Assembly: GCA_035716025.1 (NCBI GenBank)
Contig: DASTKH010000003.1
Coordinates: 10,722 to 74,721, forward strand
Length of the DNA stretch: 64,000 nt
From: JADGHE01 sp035716025
GTDB lineage: Bacteria; Pseudomonadota; Alphaproteobacteria; Rhizobiales; Xanthobacteraceae
Direction: 5' to 3'
The notes under the pieces are model-generated. The model did no database searches. It had not been told where the DNA came from and saw only the letters and a program-made list of their open reading frames with translations. The position numbers and the translations under genes are program-made. Below are positions 8,439 through 17,664 of the stretch, one piece after another (the stretch's first letter is position 1; every line of letters begins with the position of its first letter).

Positions 8439-10712
8439 ATGTCGATTCGTGGCGCGCTCGGCGGTCCGCGCGTGCTGCTGCGCCGGCTTCGCGAAGTCAT
8501 GGCGGAGCCGGTCAGCGCGCAGGAACGCCTGGACAAGATCGTCGTGCTGATCGCCGCCAACATGGTTGCGGAGGTCTGCTCGGTCTATGTCCTGCGCGTC
8601 GACGGGACGCTTGAACTCTACGCCACAGAGGGTCTGAACCCGCAAGCGGTCCACCAGACGGTGATTGGGCCTAACGAGGGCCTTGTGGGCCTTGTCGCGC
8701 GCGAGGCGAGCCCCATCAGCCTCTCCGAGGCCCACACCCACCCGGCCTTCTCCTACCGGCCGGAAACCGGGGAGGAGATCTACCACTCGTTTCTCGGCGT
8801 CCCGATCCTGCGGGCAGGAAACACGCTCGGCGTCCTGGTGGTGCAGAACCGGGCCCGGCGGACCTATTCGGAAGAGGAAATCGAGGCGCTCCAGACCACC
8901 GCGATGGTGCTGGCGGAAATGGTCGCCTCGGGCGAGCTCTCCGCCCTCGCGCGGCCCGGCCAGGAACCGGCGGTGCGTCGCCGCCTCCAGCTCACGGGGG
9001 TGGCGCTCGCGGACGGAATCGCGCTCGGCCACGTGGTCCTGCACGAGCCGCGCGTGGTCATCACCAATTTCATCGCCGACGACATCCAGAAGGAGCTCAA
9101 GCGGCTCGACCAGGCGGTGGAATCCCTCCAGTCGGACATCGACACGATGCTGACGCGGGGAGACGTGGCCGATGCCGGCGAACACCGCGAGGTGCTCGAG
9201 GCCTTCCGGATGTTCGCTTATGACCGCGGCTGGCTGCACCGCATGCGTGAAGCGGTGATGACAGGCCTCACCGCGGAGGCGGCAGTCGAACGCGTCGAAT
9301 CCGATACGCGTGCGCGCATGATGCGACAGACCGATCCGGTGATGCGCGAGCGCCTGCACGACCTCGACGATCTCGCGAACCGGCTGTTGCGGAAGCTCAC
9401 GGGACAGGGAAACGCCCCACGCCGGGAGAGCTTGCCGGAAAACGCCGTCATCGTCGCCCGCACCATGGGGCCGGCGGCCTTGCTTGACTACGACCGCTCG
9501 CGCCTGCGCGGCCTGGTTCTCGAAGAGGGCGGGCCGACGTCCCATGTCAGCATCGTCGCGCGTGCGCTCGGTATCGCGGCCGTGGGCCAGGCCGCCAATG
9601 TGACGAGCCTTGCCGATTCCGGCGACGCCATCATCGTGGACGGACTGTCGGGCGAGGTGCATATTCGGCCGCCCGCCGACATCGAGAACGCCTATGCCGA
9701 AAAAGTGCGCTTTCGCGCGCGTCGGCAGGCCCAGTATCGGCGGCTCAGGGATCGTCCCTGCATCACGCGCGACGGCGAGGAGATCAAGCTGCTGCTCAAT
9801 GCGGGCCTGCTGGTCGACCTTCCGCACATCGAAGAGACCGGTGCCTCCGGGATCGGCCTGTTCCGCACCGAATTGCAATTCATGGTGGCGGCGGCTTTTC
9901 CGCGTACGGCCGAACAATTGAAACTTTACCAGGCCGTGCTCGACGCGGCGGGGGAGCGGCCGGTGACGTTTCGCACCCTCGATGTGGGCGGCGACAAGGT
10001 TCTTCCCTATATGAGGGTCGTGGAGGAGGAAAATCCCGCCCTGGGATGGCGAGCGATTCGGCTCGGCCTCGATCGCCCGGGGCTCCTCCGCAGCCAGATT
10101 CGCGCGCTCCTGCGCGCGGCGGCGGGGCGCAGGCTCCGCATGATGTTTCCGATGGTTTCGGCGATCGACGAGTTCGACAAGGCCCGCGCGCTCGTGGAGC
10201 ACGAGCTCACGCATCTGCGGCGGCACGGCCACCTCCTGCCCAACGAAATCGAAGTCGGCTGCATGTTGGAAGTGCCGGCGCTGCTCTATCAGCTCGACGA
10301 GCTTCTGACGCGTGTCGATTTCCTGTCCATCGGATCGAACGACCTCGTGCAGTTCATGTTTGCGGCGGACCGAGGAAACAGCTGGGTTGCCGACCGCTTC
10401 GACTCCATTTCGGTGCCGGTCCTGCGAGCGCTTCGCCACGTCGCCCAGAAGGGGCGCGCGCACCAGAAGCCCGTCACCCTGTGCGGCGAATTGGCCTCGA
10501 AGCCGATCGGCGCCCTGGCTCTCGTCGCCATCGGCTACCGTTCCCTGTCCCTGTCGCCATCCGCGATCGGGCCGATAAAGTCCATGCTTCTCGAAGTCGA
10601 CACGCGTCGGGTCGCCGCTCTCGTGAACGATTTGCTCGATCGTCCGGCCGCGCGGATCTCGCTGCGCCAGGAATTGGCGTCGTTCGCGGCGACGGAAGGA
10701 TTGCAGTTTTGA
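8439..10712 (+). CDS. ptsP: Phosphoenolpyruvate-protein phosphotransferase PtsP (enzyme I Ntr)
   Basis: A 757-residue enzyme I of the nitrogen PTS. Order of domains: a GAF domain (about residues 15-165, including 'AANMVAEVCSVYVLR'), then the EI N-terminal, phosphohistidine and PEP-binding barrel domains. The phosphoryl-accepting histidine is His369 in 'GGPTSHVSIVARALG'; the barrel shows 'GIGLFRTELQFM' and 'FLSIGSNDLVQ'. It transfers phosphate from PEP to NPr and EIIA-Ntr, which regulate potassium transport, stringent response and carbon/nitrogen balance in alphaproteobacteria. The GAF domain senses glutamine in related bacteria. ATG 8439 (MSIRGALGGPRVLLRRLREV) is preferred over ATG 8340 because it coincides with the family N-terminus. 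prfA follows after four bases. Confidence 0.95.
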   Translation: MSIRGALGGPRVLLRRLREVMAEPVSAQERLDKIVVLIAANMVAEVCSVYVLRVDGTLELYATEGLNPQAVHQTVIGPNEGLVGLVAREASPISLSEAHTHPAFSYRPETGEEIYHSFLGVPILRAGNTLGVLVVQNRARRTYSEEEIEALQTTAMVLAEMVASGELSALARPGQEPAVRRRLQLTGVALADGIALGHVVLHEPRVVITNFIADDIQKELKRLDQAVESLQSDIDTMLTRGDVADAGEHREVLEAFRMFAYDRGWLHRMREAVMTGLTAEAAVERVESDTRARMMRQTDPVMRERLHDLDDLANRLLRKLTGQGNAPRRESLPENAVIVARTMGPAALLDYDRSRLRGLVLEEGGPTSHVSIVARALGIAAVGQAANVTSLADSGDAIIVDGLSGEVHIRPPADIENAYAEKVRFRARRQAQYRRLRDRPCITRDGEEIKLLLNAGLLVDLPHIEETGASGIGLFRTELQFMVAAAFPRTAEQLKLYQAVLDAAGERPVTFRTLDVGGDKVLPYMRVVEEENPALGWRAIRLGLDRPGLLRSQIRALLRAAAGRRLRMMFPMVSAIDEFDKARALVEHELTHLRRHGHLLPNEIEVGCMLEVPALLYQLDELLTRVDFLSIGSNDLVQFMFAADRGNSWVADRFDSISVPVLRALRHVAQKGRAHQKPVTLCGELASKPIGALALVAIGYRSLSLSPSAIGPIKSMLLEVDTRRVAALVNDLLDRPAARISLRQELASFAATEGLQF

Positions 10713-10716
10713 ACCC

Positions 10717-11796
10717 ATGCTTCAGCCTGCAAAAATCGATGCGCTGATCGCCCGCCACGCAGCGGTCGAAGCGGAGCTTGCCTCGAATCCCGATCGGGAG
10801 ACCTATGTGCGTCTGTCGCGCGAATTCGCGGAACTGTCTCCGCTTGCCGCGACCGCGCGCGCCTATCGTTCCGCCAACGCGGAGCTGCGCGATCTTCAGG
10901 CCATGCTCGCGGATTCGGCGACCGATCCCGAAATGCGGGCGCTGGCGGCCGAGGAATTGCCGCGCGTGCAGGCGCGGCGCGATGCGCTGGAAAAGGAGCT
11001 GCGTGCGGCCCTTCTGCCGAAAGACGCACTCGATGAGCGCAACGTCATTCTGGAAATCCGCGCCGGCACGGGCGGCGACGAAGCGGCGCTCTTTGCCGGG
11101 GATCTGTTTCGCATGTACGAGCGTTATGCGGCGAGCCAGGGCTGGCAGGTGGAGGTGATCTCGGCAAGCGAAGGCACTGTCGGCGGTTTCAAGGAAATCG
11201 TCGCGGAGGTCCGCGGCCGCGGCGCTTTCGCGAAAATGAAGTTCGAGTCCGGCGTTCACCGGGTCCAGCGCGTACCCGCCACCGAAGCATCGGGCCGCAT
11301 TCACACGTCGGCAGCGACCGTCGCCGTCTTGCCGGAGCCGGAGGATGTCGACGTGGCGATCAACGAGGCGGATCTCAAGATCGACACCATGCGCGCCCAG
11401 GGCGCCGGCGGCCAGCATGTCAACAAGACGGAGTCGGCGGTCCGCGTCACGCATCTGCCGACAGGCATCTCTATCGTTGTGCAGGAAGAGCGTTCGCAGC
11501 ACCGCAATCGCGCCAAGGCAATGACGGCGCTGCGCGCGCGACTTTATGACCTCGAGCGGCAGCGTCTCGACAGCGAACGGGCCGCCGAGCGACGCGGCCA
11601 AGTCGGGACCGGCGATCGCTCGGAGCGCATTCGCACCTACAACTTCCCGCAAGGTCGGGTCACCGATCACCGAATCAACCTGACGCTCTACAAATTGCCG
11701 CAGGTCATGGAAGGCGAAGCGCTCGGCGAAATCATCGATGCGTTGATCACCGATCGCCAGGCGGCCTTGCTTGCGGCCGAAGAGGCTCAGGCCTGA
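10717..11796 (+). CDS. prfA: Peptide chain release factor 1
   Basis: A 359-residue class I release factor. The stop-codon recognition tripeptide PAT is at 187-189 (the RF1 form rather than the RF2 SPF form), and the catalytic GGQ is at 231-233 within 'AQGAGGQHVNKTESAVR'. It recognises UAA and UAG and releases the nascent peptide. The gene begins four bases after ptsP and overlaps prmC by one base (TGATG). PrmC methylates the Gln of GGQ, so substrate and modifying enzyme are translationally coupled. Confidence 0.98.
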   Translation: MLQPAKIDALIARHAAVEAELASNPDRETYVRLSREFAELSPLAATARAYRSANAELRDLQAMLADSATDPEMRALAAEELPRVQARRDALEKELRAALLPKDALDERNVILEIRAGTGGDEAALFAGDLFRMYERYAASQGWQVEVISASEGTVGGFKEIVAEVRGRGAFAKMKFESGVHRVQRVPATEASGRIHTSAATVAVLPEPEDVDVAINEADLKIDTMRAQGAGGQHVNKTESAVRVTHLPTGISIVVQEERSQHRNRAKAMTALRARLYDLERQRLDSERAAERRGQVGTGDRSERIRTYNFPQGRVTDHRINLTLYKLPQVMEGEALGEIIDALITDRQAALLAAEEAQA

Positions 11797-12740
11797 TGCC
11801 GCCGGCACGCACGCCTGCGGCGCCGGTTCACCCGCCCGGACATGAGGGCGAGGCTAGGAGGCCCGCGGTGGTCGCCGGCGACACGGTTGCCCTGGCAAGG
11901 CGGAAGCTCACTGCCTTATTTGCAGAGGCCGGTCTCGACTCCCCCGCTCTCGACGCCCGGGTGCTTGTGCAGGACGCACTGTGTTGTTCGCATGCCGCGC
12001 TGGCCGCTGCGCCCGAGCGGGCGTTGAGTACGGAACAGGCGAACGCCGTCGACGCGCGGGCCAAGCGGCGGCTGCAGGGGGAGCCTGTCGCCTATATTGT
12101 TGGGCGGAAGGAGTTTTGGGGCTTGGCGCTGCACGTTTCACCGGCGACCCTGGTGCCGCGGCCGGAAACCGAGGCGGTTGTTGAGGCGGCCCTTGCGGCC
12201 CTTCCGTCCGAGCTGCGCAGGCGGCCGTTGCGCGTTGCCGATCTGGGCACGGGCTCGGGGGCGATCCTGCTGGCGCTTCTTGCCGAATTGCCGAACGTCG
12301 TCGGCATCGGCATCGACATCAGCGCGGCGGCCGCACGCGTTGCGCGCGAGAATGCGCGACGGCTTGGGTTCGCGGAGCGCGCGCTGTTCGTCGTTGGCGA
12401 TCTTGCAAAACCGCTTGCTTCGGGCGCGGGGATCGATCTGATCGTCTCGAATCCCCCATATGTCGAATCCGGGAGCCTCCGGGAATTGCCGAGAGAAGTC
12501 CGGGACTACGAGCCTCGCGTGGCCCTTGACGGCGGGCCTGACGGCCTTCGTGTCTATCGGCGAATTGTAACGGAAGCGGCAGGGGCTCTCGCGCCCGCGG
12601 GACTTATCGCGGTCGAGATCGGCGATGGCCAAGCGCAGCGTGTCAACGCCCTTTTCGCGGCTTGCGGACTCGTCCCGGCCTGTGCCGCCAAACACGATCT
12701 TGCAGGCCGTGAACGTGCCCTTGTATTCCGCCGAGCGTGA
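11796..12740 (+). CDS. prmC: Release factor glutamine methyltransferase
   Basis: A 314-residue HemK/PrmC methyltransferase. The SAM-binding 'ADLGTGSGAILLALL' lies near residue 150 and the substrate-glutamine motif NPPY is at 219-222 ('IVSNPPYVESG'), followed by 'YEPRVALDGGPDGL'. It methylates the GGQ glutamine of RF1 and RF2. The first 25-30 residues (Pro/Ala-rich) are not typical of the family, so an internal start such as the GTG near 11871 is possible; the ATG at 11796 is kept because it overlaps the prfA stop in the usual coupled arrangement. Confidence 0.95.
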   Translation: MPPARTPAAPVHPPGHEGEARRPAVVAGDTVALARRKLTALFAEAGLDSPALDARVLVQDALCCSHAALAAAPERALSTEQANAVDARAKRRLQGEPVAYIVGRKEFWGLALHVSPATLVPRPETEAVVEAALAALPSELRRRPLRVADLGTGSGAILLALLAELPNVVGIGIDISAAAARVARENARRLGFAERALFVVGDLAKPLASGAGIDLIVSNPPYVESGSLRELPREVRDYEPRVALDGGPDGLRVYRRIVTEAAGALAPAGLIAVEIGDGQAQRVNALFAACGLVPACAAKHDLAGRERALVFRRA

Positions 12741-13238
12741 GGCAACCGGGCGCCTGCCGCAAATTTCAAAAAACCGCTTGGATTATGGCGCGGGAACCAT
12801 TACTTTGGGTTCTAGAAATCGGCCCAAGCTGGTTGGCGCGCCGCTGAAAAGCCCGGGTTTTCCGTGAGGCGGGCGGCGTGGAGCGAAGCGACCCGAAAGA
12901 CGACGAACAAGACGACCGTCCGGAAGGAGCGCCGTTTCGCACGCTTTGGGCGCCGACGCCTTTTTTGACGAGGGGCGCGCACACACGGGGGCGCGCATGA
13001 CGTGGGGTTGGGCGAAGCTGCGGAAAGCGGCCGCGAATTGACATCAACTGCTGAAACATCAACGCCGGCCGAAGGGCTCGGCTCATACGAGTCCGTCGGA
13101 GAGGAATGCTGCCGAGCACGCGCTCGGTGTCATCTGCATAGCGGACATGCCGGGATTATCGGGCTGTCCGCGGATTCGTCGATTCGGCAGCGCTCGGTAG
13201 GCGCCACCGTCTAACGGAGGGTAGTGAAGCAACGCGCC
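12741..13238. other. Intergenic region between prmC and the DUF4167 gene
   Basis: About 500 bases with no gene I can support. It contains a weak hairpin (GGCG/CGCC) followed by six T at about 12949-12968, which could be a poor terminator of the ptsP-prfA-prmC operon, and a TTGACA hexamer at 13038-13043 without a convincing -10 partner. GGAGG at 13216-13220 precedes both candidate starts of the next gene. Confidence 0.4.
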
Positions 13239-13934
13239 ATGAGAAACGGTCAGAACAAGCGTATGCGGGGACGCAACCGCAGCAAGGGTCAAAATCCGCT
13301 GACGCGGGTCTATGAATCCAACGGCCCCGACGTGAAGATCCGCGGGACGGCCAGCCACATCGCGGAGAAATATCTTCAACTCGCCCGGGACGCGCAGTCG
13401 TCCGGCGACCCTGTGGCGGCGGAAAATTACTTTCAGCACGCCGAACACTACTTCCGGCTCATCGCTGCCGCACAGGAGCAGTTCCGACAAAACACGCCCT
13501 ATGCGCGAGAAGGCGAGACGCGGGACGTCTTCGACGTCGAAGACGAGGAGGCTTCCGATCAGCCGATCATCTCCGGCGAGCCGTATGCGCCGCGCGAACA
13601 GCCGCATCCTTATTCCGGACCGCGCCAACCGCAGCAGAACTATCCGCGCGAACGTTTCCAGCCCCGCGAACAACCGCAGCCCTATGCCCCCCGAACCGCC
13701 CCGCAGTCGGCTCCCGAGCCGGACGAGCAGGGCGACATCGACCGCCTTCCGGCTTTCGTGACCGGCGGGGCGGCGCCGGCGTCCCAGCCTGCCACTTACG
13801 GTGGCAACGGACACGATGGCGCGGATCGGTTTCCGCTGCATCGCCGCAGGCGCCGGCGGCACGGATCTCCACGGGAGAATCAGCCTTCGGGCGAACCGGG
13901 CGACACGCAGCCTTCGCACACCCAGGGCGAATAA
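13239..13934 (+). CDS. DUF4167 domain-containing protein
   Basis: 231 residues. The N-terminal 80 residues are the DUF4167 domain: a basic start MRNGQNKRMRGRNRSKGQ, then 'NPLTRVYESNGPDVKIRGTA' and 'EKYLQLARDAQSSGDPVAAENY.QHAEHYFRL'. The remainder is low-complexity, rich in Pro, Gln and Arg with repeated 'REQPxPY' units, and ends in an Arg-rich then Gly/Glu-rich tail. The family is restricted to alphaproteobacteria and usually follows prmC; the basic N-terminus suggests nucleic-acid or ribosome binding but no function is established. GTG at 13224 is an alternative start with a closer GGAGG. Its 3' end overlaps the convergent methyltransferase gene by 55 bases. Confidence 0.85.
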   Translation: MRNGQNKRMRGRNRSKGQNPLTRVYESNGPDVKIRGTASHIAEKYLQLARDAQSSGDPVAAENYFQHAEHYFRLIAAAQEQFRQNTPYAREGETRDVFDVEDEEASDQPIISGEPYAPREQPHPYSGPRQPQQNYPRERFQPREQPQPYAPRTAPQSAPEPDEQGDIDRLPAFVTGGAAPASQPATYGGNGHDGADRFPLHRRRRRRHGSPRENQPSGEPGDTQPSHTQGE

Positions 13935-14707
13935 GAGATGATGCCGTAGGCTTGCCCGCGGCCGGTCGCGTGGGCGACGCCTCCCGGTGAGGGCGCAAGC
14001 ACCGGTTCGAGGGAAGGCACAAGCCGGCGGCGTTCGCGCCGGGCGGGTACCGGCCGATACACCTGCTTCATCGCCTCCACAATGTGGACGCCGGCGAACG
14101 GTGCCGAAATGGCCGCCGCCGCCCTTTCCCAGACGGCTGCCGAGCGCAGAAACCAGGGCCGCGGAACCGGCGGCACATAGAGGGCCTCGTCCCACCCCGT
14201 CGGGGTAAACCACGATTCCCGGAGAAGGGTCGTAATCTGCGCGCGGGAGTACGGGCGACCGTTGCCGAACGGCGTCATGTCCATCCGCGCCCAGAGGCCG
14301 CGGCGGTTGGGGATAACGGCAAGCAACCGTCCTCCGGCCGCGAGCACGCGCCAGACTTCGCGCAAGAGGGCGACGGTGTCGTGCGACATTTCGATTGCAT
14401 GCACGAGCAGAATGCGATCGACCGTCGCGTCCGCCAGCGGCAATTCCAGCTCGTCCACCAGCGCCGACATGGTCGGCTTTTGCGACGGCCACTTCACGAC
14501 GCCCTGCGAGGCGGGCATGAAGGCGAGACAGCGCTCCGCCTCGTCGCGGAAAAGTCCAAGATAGGGGGTTGCATAGCCGAGGCCCACGAGCCGCAACCCC
14601 CGCACGTCGGGCCAGCGTGCGCGCACGCCGCGGCCGACGAAACGGCGTGCCACGGCGCCGAGCGGCTGGCCGTAGAAGTGACGCAGATCGACGACGTCAA
14701 TCGACAT
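13880..14707 (-). CDS. SAM-dependent methyltransferase
   Basis: A 275-residue class I methyltransferase. The glycine-rich SAM loop is degenerate ('LRLVGLGYATPYLGLF'), and 'LPLADATVDRILLVHAIEM' plus 'REVWRVLAAGGRLLAVIPN' match the post-I and motif III regions of the Methyltransf_11 family. 'RRGLWARMDMTPFGNGRPYS' is characteristic of a conserved alphaproteobacterial group commonly found beside gloB. The substrate is unknown. It is divergent from gloB with a 69-base gap and its last 18 codons overlap the end of the DUF4167 gene on the opposite strand; the C-terminal tail in that overlap is poorly conserved-looking. Confidence 0.8.
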   Translation of the reverse strand: MSIDVVDLRHFYGQPLGAVARRFVGRGVRARWPDVRGLRLVGLGYATPYLGLFRDEAERCLAFMPASQGVVKWPSQKPTMSALVDELELPLADATVDRILLVHAIEMSHDTVALLREVWRVLAAGGRLLAVIPNRRGLWARMDMTPFGNGRPYSRAQITTLLRESWFTPTGWDEALYVPPVPRPWFLRSAAVWERAAAAISAPFAGVHIVEAMKQVYRPVPARRERRRLVPSLEPVLAPSPGGVAHATGRGQAYGIISYSPWVCEGCVSPGSPEG

Positions 14708-14776
14708 GGCCGGTCCGCGATTGGGAGAGACGAGTCATTGTGCTAACTGTCCCGAACCCAACAAACGGTCGGAACA

Positions 14777-15550
14777 ATGCCCGCAACAGTCCACCAGTTC
14801 CTGTGCCTTGAGGACAATTTCGGCGTTCTTGTCCACGACGAAGCGAGCGGTGCGACGGCCGCAATCGACGCGCCGGAAGCCGCGGCCGTCGAGCGCGCGC
14901 TCTCCGAGACGGGCTGGAAACTGACCGACATCGTGGTGACCCACCACCATAGTGATCACACCGCCGGCATCCCGGCTCTCAAGAGGAACCACGGCTGCCG
15001 CGTGGTTGCGCCGCGGGCCGAGGCGGCGCGCATCGGCACCGCGGACGAAACGGTCGCCGATGGCGACACCGTCAAAGTCGGCAGCCTGACGGCGCGGGTG
15101 CTCGAGACACCTGGTCATACGGCCGGGCATGTCTCCTACTGGTTCGAAGCCGACAGGCTGGCTTTCGTCGGCGATACCCTGTTTTCGATCGGCTGCGGCC
15201 GGGTGATCGAGGGCGATGCGGCCATGATGTGGAACTCGCTTTGCAAATTGCGCGCGCTGCCGGACGATACCGTGTTTTACTGCGGACACGAATACACTAA
15301 GGCCAATATCGCCTTTGCGCTCACGATCGATCCCGACAATGCGGCCTTGAAGCGGCGCGCGAACGAGGTCGAGGCTCTGCGGGCGCAGGGCAAGGCAACT
15401 TTGCCGGCCACCATCGGCGCCGAGAAGGCCGCGAATCCTTTCCTTCGGGCGGACGACCCGAATCTTGCATCCCGCTTGGGGCTTTCCGGCCGTCCGCCGG
15501 CCGAAGTCTTCGCCAAGATCCGGGGCGCGAAGGACACCTTCCGCGGGTAG
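14777..15550 (+). CDS. gloB: Hydroxyacylglutathione hydrolase (glyoxalase II)
   Basis: A 257-residue metallo-beta-lactamase-fold enzyme. The metal-binding motif THHHSDH is at residues 55-61 (the usual THHHxDH), followed by 'TPGHTAGHVSYWF' and 'FVGDTLFSIGCGR'. The C-terminal glyoxalase II domain has 'YCGHEYTKANIAFAL' and ends 'NPFLRADDPNLA', substrate-binding segments of GloB. It hydrolyses S-lactoylglutathione to lactate and glutathione, completing methylglyoxal detoxification in the cytoplasm. It is monocistronic and divergent from the methyltransferase. Confidence 0.95.
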   Translation: MPATVHQFLCLEDNFGVLVHDEASGATAAIDAPEAAAVERALSETGWKLTDIVVTHHHSDHTAGIPALKRNHGCRVVAPRAEAARIGTADETVADGDTVKVGSLTARVLETPGHTAGHVSYWFEADRLAFVGDTLFSIGCGRVIEGDAAMMWNSLCKLRALPDDTVFYCGHEYTKANIAFALTIDPDNAALKRRANEVEALRAQGKATLPATIGAEKAANPFLRADDPNLASRLGLSGRPPAEVFAKIRGAKDTFRG

Positions 15551-15658
15551 TGTGGGGGCGTCGCAAGGCGGACTGTCTCACGTCAGGCGCGGGCGGCGGG
15601 CTCTGCAGCGCGGGTTGCCTTCGGCCCGGGAGCGCAGGGAACGCACCCTTTGCCGGCG

Positions 15659-16504
15659 TCAGTGGGCCATGAAAACCGGCAGTTCCGTTTTCGCCAGAAT
15701 GTGGCTTGTGGCGCCGCCGAAAATCATCTGGCGCAGCCGACTCTGCGTGTAGGCTCCCTTGACCATGAGGTCGCAGCCGAGCTGTTCAGCCATGTGCAGC
15801 ATCATTTCGCCGGTGGTGCGATTTCCCGGATCGACCGTCAAGGCTTCTGCGTCGATGCCGTTGAGCTGGAGATAGCGGGCAAGTTCCGGCGCCTCCGGGC
15901 CCGGCACCATGCCCCCCGTCACGGTGAGCACGGTGACCTTTTTCGCCCGATGGAGAAGGGGCATGGCGAGCGCCGTCACCCGTGCCGTCTCCGTGCTGCG
16001 ATTCCAGGCGATCATGATGTTCTCGCCGAGCGTCGGCGGCGGATTGGGCGGCGCGATGAGGATCGGGCGGCCGCTTTCGAAGAGAGCGGCTTCCACCGCC
16101 GCCATGCTCGAGCCGGCCGGTTGCGACCCCGGTCGGCCGAAGACGATGACGTCGAACACCCGTCCGTAGCTGCCGACGAAAGCGTCGCGGGCGGCATCCG
16201 ATTCGGTCCAGCCGTAGCCCAGAGTGGCCGGTCGGCGCATGCCGCGCGGAACGGCGTGCGACGTCATGAAGGCTTCAAAGACTGCGCGCGCTTCCTTGGC
16301 AAGCTCGGCGTCCCGCGTTTCGGCGACCGCCCAGGCATCCGCGACGATCAGGTCGGCAGCGACGAAATCGCTGATCGCGGCGCGAAGCGCAAAGCCCTCG
16401 ATGTAGCTGTCGAAGCGACGCGCGAAAAGCAACGCCGTCTCCAGCGTTGCATTCATGAGGTCGCTCTTTTCGGTGGGAACGAGAATGGCTTTCATGCTCA
16501 CCAT
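15659..16504 (-). CDS. Universal stress protein family protein
   Basis: 281 residues in a two-repeat UspA arrangement. The first half (MVSMKAILVPTEKSDLMNAT) is degenerate; the second begins 'NIMIAWNRSTETARVTALAMPLLHRAKKV' and ends 'DLMVKGAYTQSRLRQMIFGGATSHILAKTELPVFMAH', where G-x-(9)-G(S/T)-like 'GAYTQSRLRQMIFGGATS' matches the ATP-binding loop of Usp domains. Such tandem Usp proteins respond to starvation or oxidative stress; the exact role is unknown. Start 16504 or the internal ATG at 16495 are both possible: a GGGAGGCG site lies between two and eleven bases upstream of them. Confidence 0.85.
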   Translation of the reverse strand: MVSMKAILVPTEKSDLMNATLETALLFARRFDSYIEGFALRAAISDFVAADLIVADAWAVAETRDAELAKEARAVFEAFMTSHAVPRGMRRPATLGYGWTESDAARDAFVGSYGRVFDVIVFGRPGSQPAGSSMAAVEAALFESGRPILIAPPNPPPTLGENIMIAWNRSTETARVTALAMPLLHRAKKVTVLTVTGGMVPGPEAPELARYLQLNGIDAEALTVDPGNRTTGEMMLHMAEQLGCDLMVKGAYTQSRLRQMIFGGATSHILAKTELPVFMAH

Positions 16505-16652
16505 CGCCTCCCGCTTTGGTGCACCGGTGCTGTTTCCCCTCCTGCCGCCGGCTCTTACGGCCGGACTCAACAGGGTCCCAAGCCTGACTAAGCGTCCACA
16601 AGTTTGCAAGCGTAAGGAGCGAAACGGTTTTCCCGGGCGCGCGGCCGTTCGA

Positions 16653-17570
16653 TCAATTCTTCGTCGCGCGCCGAAGCGGCCTTGCGGTGAACAGGTCTTT
16701 GGCCGCCAGGGCGCCGCCTCCGGCGATGAGCGCCGCCGCAATCCCGAGCGTCGGCGTCGGCTCGGCATAGCCGGCCAAGACGAGAGCGGCGGTTGAAAGC
16801 ACGGGCGCGGCGTAGGAGAGGGCACCGAGCACGCGAATGTCGCCGTGCTTGATGCCGAAATCCCAGGCGTAGAAGGCAAGCCCGACCGGGCCGAGACCGA
16901 GCGCCATCACCGCCATCCATGGATAGGGTGAGCAGATCCACACCGTTTCCTCGAAAATGAGGTGAAAAATGCCTGAAAGAACGGCCGTGACCAGGCAGAA
17001 GCCTGCGACCATGTCGGTCGGAACGGCCGCGAAGCGGCGCATCAGCACAGAATAGCTGGACCATACGAACGCCGCCACGAAAGCCGCCGCAAAGCCCGGA
17101 ATGTGGTCGGTCGCAAGCGCCACGTCGCGGCCGCCGGTAAAAATCAGGATTGTTCCGGCAAGCCCCGCAAGCGCGCCGGCCACATGGTGCAGGCGCAGGC
17201 GCTCGCCCGGCAAAAGGCCGGACAAGAGCACGATCAGGAGCGGCCACAGATAGTTGAGGAGCCCCGCCTCAGCGGGCGGCGCCGTCTTCAAAGCGGTGAA
17301 ATAGAGCGCGTGATAGCCGAACAGTCCGCTCACGCCGAGCGCCCAGACCGCGACAGGCTGCCCTAGGCGCGTGATCGCAAGACGAAAGCCGCAAGACCGC
17401 AGGGCGAAGCCTGCCGCCCCGAGGGCGCCCCCGATGGCAAAGGTCATGGCGGCGAGTTGAAAGGGCGGCACCGGCCCCGACGCCGCCGTGAGCAGGGCAA
17501 GGAGCGACCAAAGCGCGATCGCAGCGAGGCCGATCAGCGTGGCGCGAAGGGTCGGGCGGGGCGGATTCAT
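16653..17570 (-). CDS. EamA-family (DMT) exporter, YddG-like
   Basis: A 305-residue inner-membrane protein with about ten transmembrane helices and two EamA repeats. The start MNPPRPTLRATLIGLAAIAL, with 'ATLIGLxAIxLWS', and the motif 'GLLNYLWPLLIVLLSG' resemble YddG, an exporter of aromatic amino acids. The second repeat has 'FGIKHGDIRVLGALSYAAPVLSTAALVLAG', a family hallmark. ATG 17570 was chosen because it opens the first helix; longer open frames upstream are basic and non-family. It lies downstream of the MarR-GNAT gene on the same strand, 94 bases away, and may be under that regulator's influence, which is inference. Confidence 0.85.
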   Translation of the reverse strand: MNPPRPTLRATLIGLAAIALWSLLALLTAASGPVPPFQLAAMTFAIGGALGAAGFALRSCGFRLAITRLGQPVAVWALGVSGLFGYHALYFTALKTAPPAEAGLLNYLWPLLIVLLSGLLPGERLRLHHVAGALAGLAGTILIFTGGRDVALATDHIPGFAAAFVAAFVWSSYSVLMRRFAAVPTDMVAGFCLVTAVLSGIFHLIFEETVWICSPYPWMAVMALGLGPVGLAFYAWDFGIKHGDIRVLGALSYAAPVLSTAALVLAGYAEPTPTLGIAAALIAGGGALAAKDLFTARPLRRATKN

Positions 17571-17664
17571 CACCCCGCAGGCCATAGCGAAACCGCGCGC
17601 GCGGGCCAAGGTGGGTGAACGGCCGAGGGCGCGAGCCCGCCGTCGCCGGGCGCATGCGCGGCGC

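Noticed and set aside
8427..10718. A 763-codon open frame antisense to ptsP
   Set aside because: It mirrors the codon structure of ptsP in a high-GC gene, has an Arg/His/Ala-rich composition with no domain, and no ribosome-binding site.
12945..12968. Small RNA or strong terminator after prmC
   Set aside because: The stem is only four base pairs; a T-run alone is weak evidence.
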